Assembly: GCA_027023325.1 (NCBI GenBank)
Contig: JALVVQ010000001.1
Location: 1 to 5,450 of the forward strand
DNA length: 5,450 nt
Reading direction: 5' to 3'
Source: Campylobacteraceae bacterium
GTDB lineage: Bacteria > Campylobacterota > Campylobacteria > Campylobacterales > Sulfurovaceae
Positions 1-4,814 of this stretch are shown here, piece by piece. Both the position numbers and the translations under genes were made by a program. The notes beneath the pieces are model-generated. The model had not been told where the DNA came from. It made no database searches and was given only the letters and a program-made list of their open reading frames with translations. Position 1 is the first letter of the stretch. The number at the start of each line of letters is the position of its first letter.

Positions 1-340
1 CTCCTTGGCAGGTGTACCTCCTTTCAGTCTCTTCTGGGGTAAGCTTTATCTGATCAGTTCAGTTGTAGATTTCGCTGTGGCAACGGCAGAGACCAAATAT
101 ATGGTATTGGCTGTTATCATGGTGCTCAACTCTGCTATCGCAGCCTACTATTACCTCAAACTAATTGTTTATATGTTCCTCAAAGCACCTTTGGCTTCCG
201 AAGAAGTTGTCTATGTCAACCAATCACGACCACTCAATGTCGTGATTGGTATCTTGGCGGTGATTACGATTACTTCGATTTTCTATGTGCAGCCGCTACT
301 TGAGTTTATCTCTTACCTTGTAAGTTCCAGTGGGTATTAA
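1..340 (+). CDS. nuoN: NADH-quinone oxidoreductase subunit N, C-terminal part (5' end outside window)
   Basis: This is the last ~113 codons of a gene entering from the left; the reading frame begins at base 2 and ends with TAA at 338-340. The visible protein starts with SLAGVPPFSLFWGKLYL, matching the SLAGIPP...FxGKxY signature of the antiporter-like NuoN/NuoM/NuoL family. It continues with NSAIAAYYYLKLIVYMF, which is typical of NuoN near its C-terminus. Three hydrophobic stretches are visible (about residues 9-27, 33-59 and 78-105 of the fragment), fitting the last membrane helices. By family knowledge, NuoN is a proton-translocating membrane-arm subunit of respiratory complex I and is usually the last gene of the nuo operon, so the end of that operon is probably here. 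The assignment to N rather than M rests on the tail sequence and the short C-terminus. A 12-bp inverted repeat sits within the coding sequence at 219-250. Confidence 0.88.
   Translation, partial: SLAGVPPFSLFWGKLYLISSVVDFAVATAETKYMVLAVIMVLNSAIAAYYYLKLIVYMFLKAPLASEEVVYVNQSRPLNVVIGILAVITITSIFYVQPLLEFISYLVSSSGY
219..250. repeat. Perfect 12-bp inverted repeat inside nuoN
   Basis: The arm ACCAATCACGAC (219-230) is exactly complementary to GTCGTGATTGGT (239-250), with an 8-nt loop (231-238). In the mRNA this would be a stable 12-bp hairpin about 90 nt before the nuoN stop codon. No T-tract follows, so it does not look like an intrinsic terminator. It encodes part of a loop and the start of a membrane helix (around NQSRPLNVVIG). 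Its function is unknown, and coincidence cannot be excluded. Confidence 0.75.
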
Positions 341-871
341 TTGAAAGAGATTACGCTAGAGACGAAGATCCATGATCTTCTCAACGACTATCCGGGGATG
401 AAAGAGATCCTGATAGCCATCAACCCGAAATTTAAAAAACTCAATAACCCGGTACTTCGTCGTACGCTTGGCAGGGTTGCCGGCGTGCGTCAGGCTGCCA
501 TCGTAGGTGGCATGGAGCCCATGGATCTACTCAATCAGCTCCGCCTGGCCGTAGGACAGGAGTCTATCTGTGAGACCTGCACAGAAGAGTCAGAAGCCTG
601 TCATATACCTGCTGCAACACCGAGACCCAGCTGGCTACAGGGTGAGCCCACAGTGACACTCGATGCCAACCAAATCTTGGATCAGGATAAAAACCCCTTG
701 GCGCTTGCCCGAAAGGCACTCCGATCTCTGAAGTCAGGCGCATTTATCCTTCTTGTGGCAGATTTTCGTCCGGAGCCTTTGATTGATGAGTTTGTAAAAG
801 ATGGATACAGGGTTTATACGGAAGAGTCACCAGAAGGACTGTACCATACCTATGTCCAAAAAGTACATTAA
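341..871 (+). CDS. DUF1858-DUF2249 two-domain protein
   Basis: A 176-residue soluble protein of unknown biochemical function. Residues ~4-72 match the DUF1858 pattern: a T-xx-LL-xx-YP-x-M start, then NPKFKKLNNPVLRRTLGRVA, then a glycine pair (VGGM) and a leucine-rich final helix. Residues ~104-175 match DUF2249: VTLDAN, a helix with NPLALARKAL, a hydrophobic strand, F-x-P-x-PL, GY-x-V and a final aromatic strand. The linker (about 73-100) holds C77, C80, C87 and H88, a possible metal or redox site. The TTG start is forced: the in-frame codon just before it is the nuoN TAA, and the next Met (residue 20) would cut into DUF1858. The Shine-Dalgarno is poor, so translation probably depends on coupling to nuoN. 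By family knowledge these domains often occur near nitric-oxide or anaerobic respiration proteins, but no role is established. Confidence 0.85.
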   Translation: MKEITLETKIHDLLNDYPGMKEILIAINPKFKKLNNPVLRRTLGRVAGVRQAAIVGGMEPMDLLNQLRLAVGQESICETCTEESEACHIPAATPRPSWLQGEPTVTLDANQILDQDKNPLALARKALRSLKSGAFILLVADFRPEPLIDEFVKDGYRVYTEESPEGLYHTYVQKVH

Positions 872-880
872 AAATATCTG

Positions 881-1765
881 CTAACAAATCTGCCTATAGA
901 TCTCTTCGGCACTTCCGGAGAAAGTCACATCAAACTGTGAGTTGTTAAAGGTAGTTTGTCGCTTGGCAAGTTGTGCCGTATGGGTACTTATTTGCTTCAC
1001 CAGTGCGGCTTTGTCATAGTTGCCATCAAGGTATGCCAAGGTCTCTTTAATCCCAATCGCCTTCATGCTGTTAGGTGCGCGACCGTAGCTGCGCTCTAGT
1101 AGGCAGACCTCGTCAATCAGTCCCGCCTTGATCATTGTCTCTGTCCGTACAGCAATTCTCTCTCTTAGGAGGGTTCTTTCGATAGTAATCTGGTAGAGCG
1201 GTAGCGCTTCTTGAATCACTGGTTGGGGAGGATGTTGTGCAAAATAGTCAGAGGGGGTCAGCCCAGTTTCGAAGTAGATATCCAGTGCCTTCTCGATACG
1301 ATAGCGATCAGCAGGCTTGATCTGCTGCATAGTTTTCGGGTCAAGTGCAGCAAGCATAGCATGGCTGTCTGTGGGATTTTGAAGGGCTTGCTTGGTTTTG
1401 ATTCTGCTTTGGGGAGAGATGGCAGGCAGGTCACTGATTCCTTCCAGCAGCATCTTGAGATAAAACCCAGTACCACCGACAATGATAAGCGTTTTGTCTA
1501 CTCTTTTGGCATAAGAGAGTGCTTCCTGATAAAGAGCGATATAAGTGGTCACATCGAAAGAAGCATCAGGAGAAAGAATATCTATGCCAAAGTGGAGGAT
1601 GCCCTCACGCTCCTCCATCGTGGGCTTGGCAGAGGCGATATCGATTTCTTTGTAGAGAGAGAGTGAATCCAATGAGAGGATCACAGCATCCAGCTTTTTG
1701 GCAAGCATGACAGCAAGTGCAGTTTTTCCCGAAGCAGTGGGGCCGATCAGTGCAAATTGTTTCAT
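881..1765 (-). CDS. miaA: tRNA dimethylallyltransferase (tRNA A37 isopentenyltransferase)
   Basis: Transfers a dimethylallyl group from DMAPP to N6 of A37 in tRNAs reading UNN codons, in the cytoplasm. Counting from the ATG at 1765 (294 residues, normal family length), the P-loop GPTASGKT is at 8-15. It is followed by the catalytic-Asp segment SLDSLSLYKEIDIASAKP (Asp33; family DSxxxY...D-GTAKP), the HFGIDIL motif (~58-64), IIVGGTGFY (~94-102), AIGIKETLAYL (~236-246) and LAKRQTTF (~266-273). All core motifs are intact, though GTAKP reads ASAKP. The frame stays open upstream to a GTG at 1789 and another ATG at 1771. I chose 1765 because MKQFALIGPTASGK is the usual family N-terminus; no start has a clear Shine-Dalgarno. 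The gene converges on the DUF1858-DUF2249 gene (9 bp between stops) and is divergent from pssA, so it is probably transcribed alone from the 1790-1863 region. Confidence 0.95.
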   Translation of the reverse strand: MKQFALIGPTASGKTALAVMLAKKLDAVILSLDSLSLYKEIDIASAKPTMEEREGILHFGIDILSPDASFDVTTYIALYQEALSYAKRVDKTLIIVGGTGFYLKMLLEGISDLPAISPQSRIKTKQALQNPTDSHAMLAALDPKTMQQIKPADRYRIEKALDIYFETGLTPSDYFAQHPPQPVIQEALPLYQITIERTLLRERIAVRTETMIKAGLIDEVCLLERSYGRAPNSMKAIGIKETLAYLDGNYDKAALVKQISTHTAQLAKRQTTFNNSQFDVTFSGSAEEIYRQIC

Positions 1766-1785
1766 CTGCATATCATAGCAAGATA

Positions 1786-1840
1786 GCACTAAGGGTTAAG
1801 TGCCAAAAGTGTAGAATACAGACAAGAATACCCTTAGTGC
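1786..1840. repeat. Perfect 11-bp inverted repeat across the miaA/pssA divergent promoter region
   Basis: GCACTAAGGGT (1786-1796) and ACCCTTAGTGC (1830-1840) are exact reverse complements separated by 33 bp, with arm centres 44 bp apart (roughly four helical turns). Between the arms the heptamer AGAATAC occurs twice as a direct repeat (1813-1819 and 1825-1831). The arms bracket the only plausible promoter space for miaA and pssA, so the repeat could be a pair of operator half-sites. It could also be an RNA hairpin in the pssA leader if transcription starts far enough upstream. The left arm overlaps the alternative GTG start of miaA. Confidence 0.7.
1812..1817 (+). promoter_or_regulatory. Possible -10 element for the pssA-mqnP-ung operon
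   Basis: TAGAAT (one mismatch to TATAAT) lies ~50 bp before the pssA ATG. No -35 match is visible at the expected distance, although Campylobacterota promoters commonly lack a conserved -35. The same stretch read on the minus strand gives TATTCT (1818-1813), and a second TATTCT lies at 1830-1825, so either could serve miaA. The assignment is weak. Confidence 0.3.
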
Positions 1841-1863
1841 GGTAATATTTTAGAAGGAAAAAC

Positions 1864-2424
1864 ATGGATTTATATGACAAACATAACCGCTTTAATATTG
1901 CCAATCTTATCACCTTTGGCAATATCGCCTGCGGGGTGACAGCGATGTATCTGATTCAGCAAAACAGCTTTACTGTAGCAATCATATTGGCATGGATTGC
2001 CGGAGCTTTTGACATCGCTGATGGCAAAGTGGCACGCAAGTATAAGCTTTCGACAGAGTTTGGTGTGCAGCTTGACAGTTTTGCTGACTTTCTCTCTTTT
2101 GTGGTGATGCCGGCATTTTTACTTTTTTATGCTGCCAAACATTATGCAAGTGTATCTGGTTTTGCCGAGCTGCTGCTTGGTGTGGTCTTTGTCTGGTATA
2201 TTATCTCGGGACTTCGCAGACTAGTAGAGTTCAACCTCAAGGTAGATGCCGGAGAGGTTGCCAAGTATTTTGAAGGCGTGCCTACGCCATTGGGCGCTAT
2301 TCTTCTTTGGGTACTCTATCTGCTGGTTGCCTATGGGCTATTGAGTAGTGGATATATCCTTGCCCTTCTGGTCATGGGTATTGCCTGGTCGCTAAATTCA
2401 CAGTTACGCATCCCACATCCCTAG
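1864..2424 (+). CDS. pssA: CDP-diacylglycerol-serine O-phosphatidyltransferase (PssA type II family)
   Basis: A 186-residue integral membrane enzyme, likely condensing CDP-diacylglycerol with L-serine to make phosphatidylserine, precursor of phosphatidylethanolamine. The CDP-alcohol phosphotransferase signature is complete: D50, D53-G54, A57-R58, G67, D71 and D75 in the D-xx-DG-xx-AR-x8-G-xxx-D-xxx-D arrangement. Features favouring serine as acceptor are the N-terminal NLITFGNIACG, the LDSFADFLSF segment, an LRRLVEFN stretch, the YFEGVPTP motif (~138-145) and the C-terminal LRIP. These resemble the short Bacillus-type PssA (~177 residues). About five or six hydrophobic helices are visible. 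The ATG is preceded by AAGGA at 1854-1858, 5 nt away, which supports the start. It leads a tight plus-strand set: mqnP begins 3 nt after its stop. The family is certain, the serine specificity inferred. As I recall, many Campylobacterota have a longer PssA near ftsH, so this could be a second enzyme. Confidence 0.88.
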   Translation: MDLYDKHNRFNIANLITFGNIACGVTAMYLIQQNSFTVAIILAWIAGAFDIADGKVARKYKLSTEFGVQLDSFADFLSFVVMPAFLLFYAAKHYASVSGFAELLLGVVFVWYIISGLRRLVEFNLKVDAGEVAKYFEGVPTPLGAILLWVLYLLVAYGLLSSGYILALLVMGIAWSLNSQLRIPHP

Positions 2425-2427
2425 ACA

Positions 2428-3312
2428 ATGAATAGCAGCAATATGAAGCAGATTAGAAAAAAACTGGGAGATTTCTCTGAGCTGGTGATGCTCAAACATT
2501 CGGTTTTCTCGTTGCCGTTTATTTTTATCGCTATGATTGTGGCATCTTGGCAGGTCTCAGGGTCAGGCTGGTTTGGGTGGCGGCTCTTTTTGCTAGGGCT
2601 GGTGGCTGCGGTGACTGCGCGTAATTTTGCGATGGGTGTCAACCGTTATCTTGACAGAGATGTAGACAGACTCAATCCTCGCACCAAGGGACGCCCTTCG
2701 GTAGACGGCAGGGTAAGCACGGGGCAGATGCTTGGGTTCATTGTTGTCAATGCCTTGCTGTTTGTCGCTGTAGCCTATACCATTAATGGCTTGGCTTTCA
2801 AACTCTCTCTGCCGATACTGGTGGTACTGGGTGCGTATACACTTTTCAAGCGTTTCTCTGCAGCAGCACACCTGATCTTGGGAATGAGCCTGGGGCTGGC
2901 GCCGATTGCCGGAGTAGTGGCAGTGCTCAATGATGTCACACTCTGGTCAGTCTATCTTGCCATAGGGGTGATGTTTTGGGTGGCAGGGTTTGATCTGCTT
3001 TACAGTTTACAGGATATTACATTTGATAAAAAGCATGGACTACACTCGGTACCTAGCAAGTTTGGTGCGGAGAAAACCCTATGGATAGCGAGAATCTTTC
3101 ACGGTCTCACCATACTCTTTTGGATTTTATTTGTACTGAATGCAGGTTTGGGTCTTTGGACATGCTGGGCAGTTCTGTTTAGCACTGTGATGCTGGGCTA
3201 TGAGCATTATCTTGTCAGCAAAGACTTTACCAAGATTGACAAAGCATTTTTTACTGTCAATGGCTATCTAGGCTTTATGTTTATCATTCTTGTCATTCTG
3301 GATGTGTTGTAG
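2428..3312 (+). CDS. mqnP: Menaquinone biosynthesis prenyltransferase MqnP (UbiA family)
   Basis: A 294-residue polytopic membrane prenyltransferase with about nine hydrophobic helices. Both Asp-rich motifs of the UbiA superfamily are intact: N72-RYL-D76-RDV-D80, followed by NPRTKGRP, and YSLQ-D196-ITF-D200. These bind Mg2+ and the prenyl diphosphate. The sequence style (KHSVFSLPF near the N-terminus, AMGVNRYLDRDVD, GFDLLYSLQD, AFFTVNGYLG near the end) is that of the Campylobacterota enzyme annotated as MqnP. That enzyme prenylates 1,4-dihydroxy-6-naphthoate in the futalosine pathway; older annotations call it 4-hydroxybenzoate polyprenyltransferase (UbiA). The pathway assignment is therefore partly taxonomic. 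The gene starts 3 nt after the pssA stop without a visible Shine-Dalgarno; a second ATG at 2443 is possible. It overlaps ung by one base. Translation by coupling within a pssA-mqnP-ung operon seems likely. Confidence 0.9.
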   Translation: MNSSNMKQIRKKLGDFSELVMLKHSVFSLPFIFIAMIVASWQVSGSGWFGWRLFLLGLVAAVTARNFAMGVNRYLDRDVDRLNPRTKGRPSVDGRVSTGQMLGFIVVNALLFVAVAYTINGLAFKLSLPILVVLGAYTLFKRFSAAAHLILGMSLGLAPIAGVVAVLNDVTLWSVYLAIGVMFWVAGFDLLYSLQDITFDKKHGLHSVPSKFGAEKTLWIARIFHGLTILFWILFVLNAGLGLWTCWAVLFSTVMLGYEHYLVSKDFTKIDKAFFTVNGYLGFMFIILVILDVL

Positions 3313-3998
3313 TGGTGCAGCTGTCTAGTCTGTTGACACAAAAGAGCTGGAGAGAGGCGCTAGGAGCAGAGTTTGAAAAACCCTACATACGAGAGCTAGA
3401 GCTATTTCTATCACAGGAACTCTCAGCAGGGAAAAATATCCTCCCCCCGCAGCCCCATTGGCTTGAAGCGCTCAACAGTACACCACTGGATCAGGTAAAG
3501 GTGGTCATATTGGGGCAAGACCCCTATCCGACTGCCGGGCATGCCCATGGTCTTTGCTTTTCTGTGCAGCCAGAGGTCAAACCACTCCCCAAATCCCTAG
3601 TCAATATCTACAAAGAGCTAGAGAGTGACTGCGGTATTGACAACTCACATACAGGCTATCTGCTGCCATGGGCGGGACAAGGGGTGCTGCTGCTCAATGC
3701 AGTATTGACAGTAGAGGAGGGGCAGACCAATGCCCACAAAGGCAAAGGCTGGGAAACATTCACTGATACAGTCATCAGTACCATTGACAAAGAGTGTCAA
3801 GGTGTTGTCTTTTTGCTCTGGGGTGCCTATGCACAGAAAAAAGGTCAGCATATCGATACCCAAAAACACCACATACTCCACGCACCACACCCCTCACCCC
3901 TCTCAGCCTACCGAGGCTTCTGGGGAAGCAGACCTTTTTCTCAGATCAACACCTATTTAACAGACAAGGGAAGAATACCTATAGAGTGGCAATTGTAG
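3312..3998 (+). CDS. ung: Uracil-DNA glycosylase, family 1
   Basis: Removes uracil from DNA to start base-excision repair; cytoplasmic. The 228-residue length is normal for the family. Visible functional segments are the water-activating loop GQDPYP with catalytic Asp70, the uracil-stacking Phe83 in GLCFSV, GVLLLNAVLTV with uracil-reading Asn129, GWETFTD, VVFLLWGAYAQKK, and the minor-groove/intercalation loop HPSPLSAYRGFWGS with His193 and Leu197. These correspond to E. coli D64, F77, N123, H187 and L191. The residue after DPY is Pro73 instead of the His of the E. coli enzyme (GQDPYHG), a variant I believe is found in other bacterial Ung proteins. The GTG start at 3312 shares its G with the mqnP TAG stop; a second GTG follows at 3315. 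With no strong Shine-Dalgarno, coupling to mqnP is probable. No intrinsic terminator is evident in the 53 bp before the oppositely oriented tRNA. Confidence 0.97.
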   Translation: MVQLSSLLTQKSWREALGAEFEKPYIRELELFLSQELSAGKNILPPQPHWLEALNSTPLDQVKVVILGQDPYPTAGHAHGLCFSVQPEVKPLPKSLVNIYKELESDCGIDNSHTGYLLPWAGQGVLLLNAVLTVEEGQTNAHKGKGWETFTDTVISTIDKECQGVVFLLWGAYAQKKGQHIDTQKHHILHAPHPSPLSAYRGFWGSRPFSQINTYLTDKGRIPIEWQL

Positions 3999-4051
3999 GG
4001 TCTCTGTAATATCAAATCAATAGGAAAATTTTTAATAGAAGTATGTAAAGC

Positions 4052-4128
4052 TGGTACACCCTACAGGATTCGAACCTGTGACCTTCGGTACCGCAAACCG
4101 ATGCTCTATCCAGCTGAGCCAAGAGTGC
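4052..4128 (-). tRNA. tRNA-Arg, anticodon GCG
   Basis: Read on the minus strand this folds as a complete 77-nt cloverleaf with encoded CCA. The acceptor arm is GCACTCT/AGGGTGT, the D stem GCTC/GAGC with a 9-nt loop containing GG-A20, the anticodon stem TCGGT/ACCGA with loop TTGCGGT, the variable loop AGGTC, and the T arm ACAGG-TTCGAAT-CCTGT. The discriminator is A73. The anticodon GCG (complement at 4092-4094) reads arginine CGC and CGU. A20, C35 and A73 agree with known bacterial arginine identity. G36-G37 makes it a plausible TrmD (m1G37) substrate and not a MiaA substrate. The acceptor stem carries a G1-U72 wobble as its first pair and a second wobble at 5-68. Most bacteria use ACG (inosine) for this codon box. 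Confidence 0.95.
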
Positions 4129-4148
4129 ACATGATGTGTAAGAGTGGC

Positions 4149-4177
4149 ATTTTATCCCAAAAGGGCTTAAAACTCAA
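4149..4177 (-). promoter_or_regulatory. Promoter of tRNA-Arg
   Basis: On the minus strand, TTGAGT (4177-4172; matches TTGA of TTGACA) is followed after exactly 17 bp by TAAAAT (4154-4149; one mismatch to TATAAT). Initiation about 7 nt downstream would give a leader of roughly 14 nt before the tRNA 5' end. The spacer contains the small palindrome CCCAAAAGGG (4156-4165). Confidence 0.6.
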
Positions 4178-4194
4178 TACAATCAAATAAAAGT

Positions 4195-4200
4195 TATAAT
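4195..4200 (+). promoter_or_regulatory. -10 element (TATAAT) for the acidic protein-gmk operon
   Basis: A perfect TATAAT lies 26 bp before the ATG at 4227, giving an expected start near 4207 and a leader of about 20 nt. A/T-rich sequence lies upstream with no good -35 match, as is common in Campylobacterota. AAAGG at 4216-4220, 6 nt before the ATG, is a suitable Shine-Dalgarno. The tRNA-Arg promoter is divergent and shares this short intergenic stretch. Confidence 0.6.
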
Positions 4201-4226
4201 ATCTCTACAAAAATCAAAGGTGTGTT

Positions 4227-4814
4227 ATGAAGGTTTTGTTGTTGACGCGCAATCATGTGGTACGGGAATTTATAGAATTGGTAACGGGTCGGATTGCTGC
4301 GGATTTGGAGGTGCGAGAGGATGCCAATGGTGTAGAGGATGAGGCGTATGACTTTCTCTTCGTAGATGATAGAGGCTCGCTGCTGGAAGAGAGCATAGTA
4401 TTGCTGGAGAGGCTGAAAACTCATCAAAACATTGTCTTGTATAATGAGAAAAATACACTGCATGCACTTTTTGGCCAGAAGATTAAAAAGCCTTTTTTGC
4501 CTTCTGATATCCAAAGTATACTGGAGGCGAGCCCAGCAGAGAAAAATCTACCCTCAGAAGAACAGATACTTAATATTCAGGATATAGAGGAGATACGTGG
4601 GCTTCTGGAGAGCGAGGGGATGGAAATCGTCTCAGAGGAGGAGCTCGTAGATGAGATAGAGATGGAGCATGGAATATCTGAGACTGAGAGAGAGGTCCGT
4701 ATGGACGAGGAGCTTCTGATGGCGCTTAGAAATATGGAGCCTAAAAAGATACGAAAGCTGCTGAAAGGTGCAGAGGTGACGCTGACTATTAGATTTCCAA
4801 AGGAGACAGAATGA
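4227..4814 (+). CDS. Highly acidic protein with a degenerate receiver-like N-terminal domain
   Basis: A 195-residue cytoplasmic protein of unknown function with 44 Asp/Glu against 24 Lys/Arg. Residues 1-100 look like a response-regulator receiver fold: strand MKVLLLT, a helix, strand LEVRE (27-31), strand FLFVDDR (D47/D48 at the phospho-acceptor position), strand NIVLYNE (68-74) and IKKPFLPSDI (86-95), resembling the conserved Lys-Pro-Phe loop. The acidic pair normally ending strand 1 is absent (LTRN), and strand 4 lacks the usual Thr/Ser, so normal phosphorylation is doubtful. Residues 111-162 are a helical, very acidic stretch with 21 acidic residues. The basic tail EPKKIRKLLKGA (171-182) leads into a short strand, VTLTIRF. 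The TGA overlaps the gmk ATG by 4 nt (ATGA), so it is translationally coupled to gmk. From memory, C. jejuni has a 'highly acidic protein' gene at the same place beside gmk, suggesting a Campylobacterota family. No function is claimed. Confidence 0.85.
   Translation: MKVLLLTRNHVVREFIELVTGRIAADLEVREDANGVEDEAYDFLFVDDRGSLLEESIVLLERLKTHQNIVLYNEKNTLHALFGQKIKKPFLPSDIQSILEASPAEKNLPSEEQILNIQDIEEIRGLLESEGMEIVSEEELVDEIEMEHGISETEREVRMDEELLMALRNMEPKKIRKLLKGAEVTLTIRFPKETE

Noticed and set aside
1211..1710. Open frames on the plus strand opposite miaA (1211-1666, 1519-1710) and a second minus-strand frame (1258-1482)
   Set aside because: They lie entirely inside miaA, whose motifs are intact over the whole length; the translations have no recognisable domains and no ribosome binding site.
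2421..2871. Minus-strand open frames inside mqnP
   Set aside because: They are antisense to a clear UbiA-family gene, and their composition looks like a shadow translation.
3645..4009. Alternative open frames overlapping the 3' half of ung on both strands
   Set aside because: The ung frame carries all catalytic motifs to its C-terminus; the others are Pro/Thr/Ser/His-rich shadow sequences.
3999..4051. Terminator between ung and the convergent tRNA
   Set aside because: Only an A/T-rich stretch (GAAAATTTTTAAT) is present, without a G/C stem; I see no intrinsic terminator on either strand.
4052..4128. tRNA-Arg as an integration site for a mobile element
   Set aside because: tRNA genes are frequent attachment sites, but no integrase and no repeated tRNA 3' end is found within the window.
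4156..4165. Palindrome CCCAAAAGGG as an operator
   Set aside because: Only three G/C pairs around an A-tract, and no second copy in the window; too short to call beyond noting its place in the tRNA promoter spacer.
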